The notes beneath the pieces are model-generated. The model ran no database searches and was not told where the DNA came from. It worked only from the letters and a program-made list of their open reading frames with translations. The position numbers were made by a program, and so were the translations under genes. Source: Actinomycetota bacterium (GTDB taxonomy: Bacteria > Actinomycetota > Humimicrobiia > Humimicrobiales > Humimicrobiaceae). Taken from it: a stretch of DNA of 5,946 nt. The stretch is taken from positions 1 through 5,946 of the forward strand of contig JADHVN010000088.1 in assembly GCA_016783995.1 (NCBI GenBank), written 5' to 3'. The first letter of the stretch is position 1. The number at the start of each line of letters is the position of its first letter. Positions 1-5,713 of the stretch are shown piece after piece.

Positions 1-48
1 TGCAACTCGTGCCTTATATACTCCACCATACCTGTTCCGTTTCTTCAT
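1..48 (-). CDS. IS3-like transposase OrfA, N-terminal fragment
   Basis: The ATG lies at 48-46 on the minus strand, preceded by AGGAG (plus-strand 55-59) at a normal distance. The visible product is MKKRNRYGGVYKARVA and runs off the window edge. IS3-family OrfA proteins (HTH_Tnp_1 type) typically begin with a basic stretch followed by a Tyr/His-x-x-x-Phe/Tyr-Lys-Ala-Arg/Lys-Val-Ala motif, which this matches. OrfA supplies the DNA-binding helix-turn-helix half of the OrfAB transposase, normally made by programmed frameshifting. It points away from the PIN gene. Only 16 residues are visible, so the call is by resemblance at the start only, and whether the element is intact cannot be judged. Confidence 0.6.
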   Translation of the reverse strand, partial: MKKRNRYGGVYKARVA

Positions 49-118
49 CTTTGTCTCCTAATATCTGATAAAACAGCCTCCATTTGACCATCTAAAGTCA
101 CACTTATTGCACTGTCCA
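1..118 (-). mobile_element. End of an IS3-family-like insertion sequence (partial)
   Basis: Read on the minus strand, this begins at base 118 with TGGACAGTGCAATAAG, runs through a short leader and reaches a transposase start with a good ribosome binding site. The plus-strand edge ends in CA at 117-118, matching the TG...CA termini usual for IS3-family elements. The rest of the element lies outside the window, so the other inverted repeat and the target duplication cannot be seen. The boundary falls immediately beside the open frame of the PIN gene, which has lost its start. Assignment to IS3 rests on the 16-residue OrfA N-terminus and the TG/CA end, so the exact IS group is not known. Confidence 0.65.
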
Positions 119-119
119 A

Positions 120-1022
120 AAATATGATACCACCATAATTATCTTAGGAATTGACACAAATATATTATATAATTGTAGTATTAGTGAACATTTAATTCCA
201 TCACTTACATTAATAAATTGTAGAAAGTATATTTATACACCAAACTGGTTGTTATTTGTTATACCAAGTGCTGTTATGCATGAATTAGAAGAAGCAGCAA
301 ATATAAGAAGTAATGAAGGTTTTTTAAAACATGCCGGTAGAATAGGCTTTAGAGCTTTACAAGAAATAATTGAATTAAGTCAAAATCCTGATATGGTTGG
401 AGTATCAATAATTATAGTAGGAGAAGCTAATCCTGTCTTGGATACAAGAATTGAATTACAGGGACTTAGAAATGATTTTTATAATATGAATGTAATAAAT
501 AAAGAAAACAGAGTTTTCAAAAGAATGACAAAAACATCCAGCGGTGATATGATAATAAGAGACCAGTTTAAGAAATTCTTACGACAAATAGATTTCCATA
601 AAGGGGTTTACTTTTTAACAGCTGATAAGTCAAATGTAGCTTTAGCAAGAACAGAAGGATTAAATCCAATATATTTTAAATTTCCAGGAAAATTTTATTA
701 CGGACATAGGCTAATAAAGCCATTTAGTATCAGTAATGATAATTATAATGATATTAGAATTGATATCCCAATTGGAAAGTTAATTTATGAATTTGCTGTG
801 GAATTTGGGTCGATAAAAATAAATATTGGTAATGTAGAAATATTGATGCGTTGTGATTCAAAAGGAGAAAATTTAGACAACTGGCTTAAAAGACAGTTAG
901 TTATTGAAAAAAAGTATTTAAAAATACTACTCGGTGAATATGAGGGTGTATTTAATTTTGATTATATAATTAAAAAATGTAATGATATTAATGAAATTTT
1001 TTTTGATAAAGAGATAGTGTGA
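120..1022 (+). CDS. PIN-domain nuclease, 5'-truncated or start-less
   Basis: The frame is open from base 96 to the TGA at 1020-1022 and reads as one PIN-domain protein from about 120. It has a first beta strand TIIILGIDTNIL with the catalytic Asp-Thr-Asn at 153-161, then VMHELEE at about 273-293, then GDMIIRDQ with an acidic pair at about 546-569, then FLTADKS with Asp at 624-626. These are the four acidic positions expected of a metal-dependent PIN ribonuclease. About 100 residues of unrecognised C-terminal extension follow. No ATG, GTG or TTG exists in frame before TTG 249, and starting there would delete the first catalytic Asp. The IS edge at 118 just precedes the domain, so I infer the natural start was lost to the insertion. 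An ATT/ATA start or a sequencing error is also possible. The strong promoter downstream suggests it is not co-transcribed with the next operon. Confidence 0.75.
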   Translation, partial: KYDTTIIILGIDTNILYNCSISEHLIPSLTLINCRKYIYTPNWLLFVIPSAVMHELEEAANIRSNEGFLKHAGRIGFRALQEIIELSQNPDMVGVSIIIVGEANPVLDTRIELQGLRNDFYNMNVINKENRVFKRMTKTSSGDMIIRDQFKKFLRQIDFHKGVYFLTADKSNVALARTEGLNPIYFKFPGKFYYGHRLIKPFSISNDNYNDIRIDIPIGKLIYEFAVEFGSIKINIGNVEILMRCDSKGENLDNWLKRQLVIEKKYLKILLGEYEGVFNFDYIIKKCNDINEIFFDKEIV

Positions 1023-1090
1023 AAAATATTACATCGAATAGATATATTTTAAAAAGATTATAAAAATAACAAATATTAATTTTAAGAAGT

Positions 1091-1119
1091 TTGACACAAT
1101 TATAAAAGATTATTAATAA
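1091..1119 (+). promoter_or_regulatory. Sigma-70-type promoter for the ubiquitin-like operon
   Basis: A perfect -35 TTGACA at 1091-1096 is followed after 17 bp by TAATAA at 1114-1119 as -10 (TATAAT consensus, one mismatch at position 2 and one at position 5). It lies about 48 bp upstream of the E2-like start in the AT-rich gap after the PIN gene, giving a short leader. A second TATTAT at 1124-1129 has poor spacing. AT-rich DNA makes -10 look-alikes common, but the exact -35 with optimal spacing is more convincing. Confidence 0.6.
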
Positions 1120-1154
1120 ATGCTATTATATGTAAATATTTCAAAAAAATTAGT

Positions 1155-1160
1155 AGGAGG
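1155..1160 (+). promoter_or_regulatory. Strong ribosome binding site of the E2-like gene
   Basis: AGGAGG lies 6 bp before ATG 1167. It is the best Shine-Dalgarno sequence in the window, fixes the E2-like start and marks this gene as the head of the operon. Confidence 0.8.
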
Positions 1161-1166
1161 ATTAAA

Positions 1167-1862
1167 ATGAAAGCAGAAGATCTAATACTACAAAATGATG
1201 AGATTGGGACAAAAGATTTCCTAGAAAAAAAAGAATGGCAAGGCAAAATAATAGGCGATATACCAGAATATCTTTATGAAAAATATAAAGAGAAAATATT
1301 TGCTTATGTGAAAAGAACCGCTACAAATATAATAGATGAAAAGGAAAGAATACCGCTGATGTTTTATTATACTGATAAAAAGGGAAGTTCTGTTAATAAA
1401 GATGGAAAATGGAATATTCTTGATCCTTCTGAAAAAATTGGTGATATTATGTCTTTATACGACATAATTCATTGGCGAATTTCACCTGTTGGCGCCCGTT
1501 TAAGTTCTCTTCAAGCTTTTGGGAATCATGCAGTGAAAATTGTTGTAAACCCGAAGTATAGAAATTGGAAATACTTGGAAGAAAACAGACCTGGTCTTGG
1601 TATCTATTCTGTCGGACCTGATAATAAAGGAATAAGAAGGACATGGAAGATAAAACCAAGCGCTAATTATCCTGATACACCTCCAATTGTTGTCTCTTTA
1701 CCTCCGTATACTAAAGATCCATGTTGGTTTAATGGGATTTTGCATTATACTACATACAAAAATAAAGGCGGTACACCCTGGAAAGATATGGCAGAAAAAT
1801 GTAATAATCCTCTACTTGTTTTAGTTGTTGAATTATTTTGGAAGTATCGTATAGGAGTTTAA
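1167..1862 (+). CDS. E2-fold (ubiquitin-conjugating-enzyme-like) protein, catalytic Cys not evident
   Basis: This 231-residue protein is the first gene of the operon. Its C-terminal half looks like a UBC/E2 fold: a helix at about 110-127 (RLSSLQAFGNHAVKIVV), two strands ending RRTWKIKP, the hallmark YPDTPP at 168-173, a strand VVSLPPY, a DPC at 184-186 where E2s have HPN, then NGILHY and a conserved-type Trp at 205 before the last helices. In canonical E2s the catalytic Cys lies about eight residues after HPN; here that place holds His193/Tyr194, with no Cys. The only nearby cysteines are C186 and C212. It may therefore be a UEV-like inactive E2 or use another residue. Residues 60-107 could be an extra ubiquitin-like or linker region, but this is unclear. 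The neighbours JAB and E1 support the E2 call; by itself the sequence is divergent. The start is fixed by AGGAGG. Confidence 0.65.
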   Translation: MKAEDLILQNDEIGTKDFLEKKEWQGKIIGDIPEYLYEKYKEKIFAYVKRTATNIIDEKERIPLMFYYTDKKGSSVNKDGKWNILDPSEKIGDIMSLYDIIHWRISPVGARLSSLQAFGNHAVKIVVNPKYRNWKYLEENRPGLGIYSVGPDNKGIRRTWKIKPSANYPDTPPIVVSLPPYTKDPCWFNGILHYTTYKNKGGTPWKDMAEKCNNPLLVLVVELFWKYRIGV

Positions 1863-1907
1863 TATAATTGTAATATTTATTATTTTACATTTTTTTATTA
1901 TCTATAA

Positions 1908-2048
1908 AAAATATATTTTACATATTACGAATTATCAAAGGAATGGAAAGTGCTCTTCTCTCTGGTAAGTACGAATATTATAACTATGGATGGTACAAAA
2001 AATCAACCAATTAAAATTCAATTATCAAATTTAAAAGATGTATATTAA
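1908..2048 (+). other. Short open frame or possible gene remnant between E2 and JAB
   Basis: The 175-bp gap between the E2-like and JAB genes is long for this tight operon. It contains a frame open from 1908 to TAA 2046-2048, reading into residues such as LSKEWKVLFSLVSTN and IKIQLSNLKDVY. The only possible starts are GTG 1950, CTG 1962 and ATG 1986, none with a convincing ribosome binding site. Its stop overlaps the JAB ATG at 2038 by frame, an arrangement typical of translational coupling. It could be a tiny gene, the tail of a decayed gene (conceivably a lost modifier), or chance. I do not recognise the protein. Confidence 0.25.
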
Positions 2049-2955
2049 GCTACTTCATTTTAAAAAATATGGAAATAGACCTAATCTTTCAATAGTTGTT
2101 GATAAAAGTTCTTTAAACCATTGTTTTGTTTTTGCAAAAAGAATTATTAAGTCTAAAACACAATTTGAGGAACTTGGAGGACTTGCATTAGGCTATTTCG
2201 ATGGAATTACAACATATATAACTAAATTTATGTATGATAAAAATGCCATTACTTCTACTAGTTCTATCAGATTCAGCCTAAAAATATTTACCGAAGCTCG
2301 TTGCTATCTGCGAAAAAATATTTCACCTACAACACAATGTATCGTCGGTACATGGCATGTTCATCCCCCAGGTTATGGTACACAGTATTCAACGATTGAC
2401 AAAGAGTGTTTGTTTCAGGAAAAATGGTTATTGGAAACTGATGTACCTGAACCTAAAACTCAAAAAGTACATTTAATTCTTAATGTTAAAAATAAACATT
2501 TTGATATTTACACTATGAAAATATTATCTCATTATAAACTAAATAAACTAAAAACTTACGATATGTCTAAATACATTTCTATATTTACACAGTTTTTGAA
2601 TTATGATTATTCTGAAATGTGTGCACTACTTTATAAAAAAGAGGAAAAGGATTCTGATACGCAAGTATTTTCAATATTAAAATTTCGTCCTAATAATTTA
2701 TCTAATAAGAATTTGGTAGGTTTTTGGCAACATTTTCCATATAAAGATATTTGTTCCGAGTATGAAGATATTTTTCTAGAACACTTTCATAATAAAACGA
2801 AGCTTGATAAATTTTATTATTTCAAGTCTACTGGAGATTCAAAAGATATCAAAGAAATTTTTATATTTAAGGTTAAGCGATATAGTTCAATGGGCTGTTC
2901 ATTTGATTTTAAAAGTGTTAAACCTTCAGAAGAAAGTATAATAAATAAAAGATGA
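2038..2955 (+). CDS. JAB/JAMM (MPN) metallopeptidase, deubiquitinase-like
   Basis: This 305-residue protein carries a zinc metalloprotease signature of the JAB/MPN family: Glu45 in EELGGLALG, then GTWHVHPPGYG with His107 and His109, then Ser118-x-x-Asp121. Glu, the two His and Asp are the expected zinc and catalytic residues. There are eight residues between the second His and Ser, one more than the usual seven. Family members cleave isopeptide bonds after ubiquitin-like modifiers or trim their C-termini. The catalytic domain covers about 1-165; residues 166-305 are an unrecognised extension rich in Lys, Tyr and Phe. An in-frame TAA just upstream makes ATG 2038 the earliest Met; no strong ribosome binding site precedes it. 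Its place between E2-like and E1-like genes matches known bacterial ubiquitin-like operons. I infer a cytoplasmic role in removing or maturing the modifier. Confidence 0.85.
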   Translation: MYIKLLHFKKYGNRPNLSIVVDKSSLNHCFVFAKRIIKSKTQFEELGGLALGYFDGITTYITKFMYDKNAITSTSSIRFSLKIFTEARCYLRKNISPTTQCIVGTWHVHPPGYGTQYSTIDKECLFQEKWLLETDVPEPKTQKVHLILNVKNKHFDIYTMKILSHYKLNKLKTYDMSKYISIFTQFLNYDYSEMCALLYKKEEKDSDTQVFSILKFRPNNLSNKNLVGFWQHFPYKDICSEYEDIFLEHFHNKTKLDKFYYFKSTGDSKDIKEIFIFKVKRYSSMGCSFDFKSVKPSEESIINKR

Positions 2956-2982
2956 GATTTTATAAAAATTTCACTAAAACAT

Positions 2983-2988
2983 AGGGTG
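2983..2988 (+). promoter_or_regulatory. Ribosome binding site of the E1-like gene
   Basis: AGGGTG lies 5 bp before ATG 2994, in the 38-bp gap after the JAB stop. It supports this start over later Met codons and keeps the N-terminal ubiquitin-like segment in the protein. Confidence 0.55.
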
Positions 2989-2993
2989 TTAAT

Positions 2994-4133
2994 ATGGCTA
3001 GGAAATTATTAATTCAGAATCCGGATTCAGAGGAATCATTACAAATAGAATTTGACGAAAATAAACTTATCAAAGATTTAGCGAATTATATAAAATCCCA
3101 TTGTAATATGAATAACGAACCGATTCTCTATACTTATTTTAAAAAAGATAAGTGTGAAGAAATTGCACATAAAACATTGGTAGAGAACTCAAAAGTCATC
3201 CTGCCAGATGATATGACAATCAAAGAGGTTTTGGATTCTTTATTAGATCCAGAAATACCAATTTATATTCAAAGTATAGAATTAAATGAAAAACTTATTT
3301 TTCAATTGCGAACCGACCGTTTTAGCAGAATAGGATATAACACAGGTTTGTTAAATAAAAAAAGTGTTCTTATTGGTGGGGTTGGACTATTAGGGAACGA
3401 AATAGCTTATAATTTAGCTGTTTTAGGAGTTGGTAATATAATAGTTGTAGATTACGGTTTTGTCGATTGGTACAATATTTATCGGCAGCCGCTTTTTACC
3501 ATCAAAGATGTTTATAAAAAGAAGGTTGAAGTTGTCAAAGAAAAACTTTCTGAAATGACAAATATAAATGTAGTTTCCGTTTATAAAGAAGTACCATGTT
3601 TTGCATCAGAACCAAAATTTTCTACCATTAAAAAACGCCTAAATTTTTTCGACTCTATCATTAAAAAATCAGATATTGTAATTGGATGCTTTGACACATT
3701 TAGTGCAAGAGCTGTTTTTCAGATGTTATGTATAGCTAATAATAAACCATTTATTTCAAGTGCATTGAATGCAAGTATGGGTTCAGTATCATTGTTTAAT
3801 ATAAATGGAAATCCTTGCTATTGTTGTGGAAGTAATCCTGATAGTTTTAATGATAAAGGTGCTTGTACGCTTTCACCTTTAGAAAGCCAAAAAATTATAG
3901 GTGGTATTACTACAAAATTTGCTATAGAAATTTTATCAAATGTAAAAATAAAACACAATTATTTTACTTATTACTCAAATAATATTCAAATGAAATATGT
4001 TACTACATCAGGATCACCAAAATGTATTGTATGTGGGGAAAATGGAATTTCAAAATATAGTTCTAGCCCTATAGAATTTATCTATTCTTGGCTTTTTAAT
4101 AGAAACGATTTACTTAATTCATTAAATATGTAA
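2994..4133 (+). CDS. E1/ThiF/MoeB-like adenylating enzyme with N-terminal ubiquitin-like segment
   Basis: This 379-residue protein has a Rossmann ATP-binding loop GGVGLLG at 128-134, Asp153 at the end of the next strand, then NIYRQPLF at 161-168 with the Arg-Gln seen in E1 and MoeB, and FDTFSAR with Asp234 and Arg239. Zinc ligands appear as C275/C278 (PCYCCG) and C344/C347 (CIVC). Cys291 lies 13 residues after C278, matching the crossover-loop Cys of ThiF/MoeB and thus the candidate thioester residue. Enzymes of this family adenylate the C-terminal glycine of a ubiquitin-like protein using ATP. Residues 1 to about 90 look like a beta-grasp domain (KLLIQNP strand, ESLQIEF strand, helix, ILYTYF strand, TLVENSKVILPDD), by pattern only. 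The gene overlaps the next by one base (TAATG), implying coupled translation. Confidence 0.88.
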   Translation: MARKLLIQNPDSEESLQIEFDENKLIKDLANYIKSHCNMNNEPILYTYFKKDKCEEIAHKTLVENSKVILPDDMTIKEVLDSLLDPEIPIYIQSIELNEKLIFQLRTDRFSRIGYNTGLLNKKSVLIGGVGLLGNEIAYNLAVLGVGNIIVVDYGFVDWYNIYRQPLFTIKDVYKKKVEVVKEKLSEMTNINVVSVYKEVPCFASEPKFSTIKKRLNFFDSIIKKSDIVIGCFDTFSARAVFQMLCIANNKPFISSALNASMGSVSLFNINGNPCYCCGSNPDSFNDKGACTLSPLESQKIIGGITTKFAIEILSNVKIKHNYFTYYSNNIQMKYVTTSGSPKCIVCGENGISKYSSSPIEFIYSWLFNRNDLLNSLNM

Positions 4134-4939
4134 TGAGCTCAATTATAATATTTGATAAAGTAGGTGGGATAAGAAGAGTGAAAGATGAGGATCCAAATTC
4201 TACTTTCAATGAAATTTTAGACATTGCAAAGAATGAGTATAAGGATAAATTTGTTGGATCTTGGAGATTATGTTATCTCCCTAAAGGTCAAAATAATTTA
4301 GTTTTAATTCCCCCCAATGATAAACTTATTACTTATCTTAATAAGAATGTAACAACATTTTATTGGCAGCTACCAAGAGAGAGGACTTCATCTGATGTGT
4401 CGTTACCAATTCAATCCCAGTCTACTTATCCATCACATACCTCTACAATAACATCACCTTCCCAAACAACATTAGAAAGTGGATCCATTACAGAAGCTGA
4501 AAATCACTCTAATGTTGTATCTAATTGTGTTATTATAATCCTATCAATAATTTTATTCACTTTATATATAAAAAATTTTGGAAAAATTGATAATTCAATG
4601 AATGAACTGATAACTATATACTTAAGTTCACTTATCATCATCATATGTATGTTATTGGGGGTCATAATTAGAGGTTTTACAGAACCAAGTGTATGGGAGA
4701 GATTTTTAGGAATTATTGTTATTTGTGCTGTTGGTCCAATATTATATTTTGTGGCTGTTTTCGCAATAATTATTGTTTTTTTTATTCCTGTTGGTTTACC
4801 ATTAATGTTCTGGGATGAAATTACTGGATCACATTTATTCGAAAATGTAGGAGACAAGGTAGGAATCGTTAGTTATATAGTTATGGTAATTGCTGAATGG
4901 ATTATGTGCTTTTGTTTTTTAAATTCAGAAAACAAATAA
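4133..4939 (+). CDS. Membrane-anchored ubiquitin-like protein (Ubl-linker-4 TM)
   Basis: This 268-residue protein is built in three parts. Residues 1-80 have a beta-grasp-like pattern: strand SIIIFDK, hairpin strand GIRRVKD, helix TFNEILDIAKNEY, strand WRLCYLP, then LVLIPPNDKLITYL and VTTFYWQLP. Residues 83-127 are a Ser/Thr/Pro/Gln-rich linker. From 129 on lie hydrophobic segments at about 129-147, 158-179, 191-226 (long, perhaps two helices) and 243-263. There is no Gly-Gly terminus, and the ubiquitin-like part is not at the C-terminus, so it cannot be a standard modifier without processing. I infer a membrane receptor, effector or recruitment scaffold for the E1/E2-like/JAB proteins. Its start overlaps the E1 stop (TAATG at 4131-4135) with no separate ribosome binding site. 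The ubiquitin-like call is structural inference from strand pattern and context; the membrane helices are clear. Confidence 0.7.
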   Translation: MSSIIIFDKVGGIRRVKDEDPNSTFNEILDIAKNEYKDKFVGSWRLCYLPKGQNNLVLIPPNDKLITYLNKNVTTFYWQLPRERTSSDVSLPIQSQSTYPSHTSTITSPSQTTLESGSITEAENHSNVVSNCVIIILSIILFTLYIKNFGKIDNSMNELITIYLSSLIIIICMLLGVIIRGFTEPSVWERFLGIIVICAVGPILYFVAVFAIIIVFFIPVGLPLMFWDEITGSHLFENVGDKVGIVSYIVMVIAEWIMCFCFLNSENK

Positions 4940-5221
4940 TATTTTCTTTAACCTCTCTCATAAATATTAATAACATATTTTGGCTATTAAAGTTATTGTA
5001 AAATCCCTTTTCATCAAAATCTATGTAAACATTACTAATGTTAATATTAATATACTTTATTGGCTATTTTAAAATTATAAAAAGAAATCAAAGGTAAACA
5101 AGATATGGAAAATAAAATTAAATATGAAAAATTCTACAAAATTTATACCATTAAACCACAAAGCCGAATCTCTCAGCTATCATTTCAAAACTCCCCCATT
5201 ATCATTCACAAGCCCCTCTAC
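4940..5221. other. AT-rich gene-free stretch after the operon
   Basis: No gene is supported between the membrane Ubl stop and the palindrome at 5222, and the gap to the next gene start (5303) is 363 bp in all. It holds a degenerate direct repeat pair 80 bp apart (4963-4988 and 5043-5068) and a weak AACAT-TACTA-ATGTT hairpin at 5028-5042. No clear rho-independent terminator is seen for the operon: there is no GC-rich stem with a T run. A 62-codon open frame from 5105 runs through the repeat and is judged spurious. Confidence 0.5.
4963..5068. repeat. Imperfect direct repeat pair, 80-bp offset
   Basis: AATATTAATA at 4963-4972 recurs at 5043-5052, and TGGCTATT at 4981-4988 recurs at 5061-5068. 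Both blocks are offset by exactly 80 bp, and three of the eight bases between them are also shared, giving about 21 of 26 matches. This may be a decayed duplication or paired binding sites. The AT-rich block could match by chance, but the GC-containing TGGCTATT in the same register is less likely to. Confidence 0.45.
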
Positions 5222-5276
5222 TGTCATTCCCAATATTGCCATCCCCAACTTGATTGGGGATTGATTGGGAATCCAG
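5222..5276 (+). repeat. Nested palindrome, left copy of TGTCATT...AATCCAG repeat
   Basis: The element begins TGTCATTCCCAAT at 5222 and ends ATTGGGAATCCAG at 5276. The outer stem is ATTCCCAAT (5226-5234) with ATTGGGAAT (5264-5272), 9 bp perfect. Inside it is a second hairpin, ATCCCCAA (5241-5248) with TTGGGGAT (5254-5261) around a CTTGA loop. Short palindromes with TGTCATTCCC and GGGAATCCAG ends are dispersed intergenic repeats in many bacterial genomes. It sits about 26 bp upstream of the GIY-YIG start, and an inverted copy lies downstream of that gene. Confidence 0.75.
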
Positions 5277-5302
5277 AAAAGTTATATAGTTAGTCTCATC
5301 AT

Positions 5303-5599
5303 ATGGATAAAATTTATTTCGTGTACATCTTAGCAAGCAAAAGAAACGGCGCACTCTACATTGGAGTTACTAATAATTTAGAAAATCGAATGTATCAGCA
5401 TAAGAATAAGCCCGTTGATGGTTTTACCCAAAAATATGGTGTTGATAAACTTGTTCACTATGAAATGACAAATGATATACGAGCTGCGATTCAAAGAGAG
5501 AAGCAATTGAAGAAATGGAATAGAAAATGGAAACTTGAACTAATTGAAAAAGAAAATCCTGAATGGAAAGATCTATCTAAAGAATGGTTTGATGAATAG
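5303..5599 (+). CDS. GIY-YIG nuclease-family protein, small stand-alone type
   Basis: This 98-residue protein consists of almost only the GIY-YIG nuclease domain. The motif appears as Val7-Tyr8-Ile9 and Tyr19-Ile20-Gly21, followed by Arg29 and His33 in NLENRMYQHK and the metal-binding Glu66 in QREKQLKKW. The C-terminus, with paired Trp-Lys and NPEWKDLSKEW, is characteristic of the stand-alone UvrC-N-terminal-like (UPF0213/YhbQ-type) group. All expected catalytic positions are present, so it is probably an active or recently active structure-specific DNA nuclease; the physiological substrate of this group is poorly known. ATG 5303 gives the usual length, but no good ribosome binding site precedes it. 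It is framed by inverted copies of one palindromic repeat, which suggests a mobile unit rather than membership of the upstream operon. Confidence 0.92.
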   Translation: MDKIYFVYILASKRNGALYIGVTNNLENRMYQHKNKPVDGFTQKYGVDKLVHYEMTNDIRAAIQREKQLKKWNRKWKLELIEKENPEWKDLSKEWFDE

Positions 5600-5649
5600 T
5601 CATATCATGCAAATAAAAACACTCATTGCATCAGTATCTAATGAAAATA

Positions 5650-5678
5650 CTGGATTCCCGATTAGGTCGGTAATGACA
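5650..5678 (-). repeat. Right inverted copy of the TGTCATT...AATCCAG repeat
   Basis: On the minus strand this reads TGTCATTACCGACC then TAATCGGGAATCCAG, sharing the outer TGTCATT and GGGAATCCAG ends of the 5222-5276 palindrome but in opposite orientation. The core folds as ATT-C-CCGA with TCGG-T-AAT around a 5-base loop, with one mismatch. It lacks the extra inner hairpin of the left copy. It lies 50 bp after the GIY-YIG stop and 35 bp before the Omp85-like start, and might also act as a transcript-end hairpin. Confidence 0.7.
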
Positions 5679-5713
5679 TCGGTTTATTAAATTGAGGAAT
5701 TATTAAATATTAT

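Noticed and set aside
151..173. TTGACA with TATAAT close downstream, as a promoter inside the PIN gene
   Set aside because: Spacing is only 11 bp and the sequence encodes the conserved IDTNILYN of the PIN domain; the match is probably coincidental.
1447..1659. 70-codon open frame on the minus strand
   Set aside because: It lies wholly inside the E2-like gene, shows no domain, and has no ribosome binding site; it is a shadow frame.
1943..2014. 23-codon frame starting ATG 1943
   Set aside because: The purine-rich AAAGG touches the ATG with no spacing and nothing supports the peptide; mentioned only with the gap finding.
4504..4857. 117-codon open frame on the minus strand
   Set aside because: It is antisense to the membrane segments of the Ubl-TM gene and reads as low-complexity Ile/Thr/Lys; it is a shadow.
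5105..5293. 62-codon open frame on the plus strand
   Set aside because: Its second half is the translated palindromic repeat (CHSQYCHPQLDWGL) and the first half resembles no family; probably chance.
5607..5631. ATGCAA...TTGCAT stem after the GIY-YIG gene as a terminator
   Set aside because: A 6-bp AT-rich stem with a 13-base loop and no T run is too weak to call.
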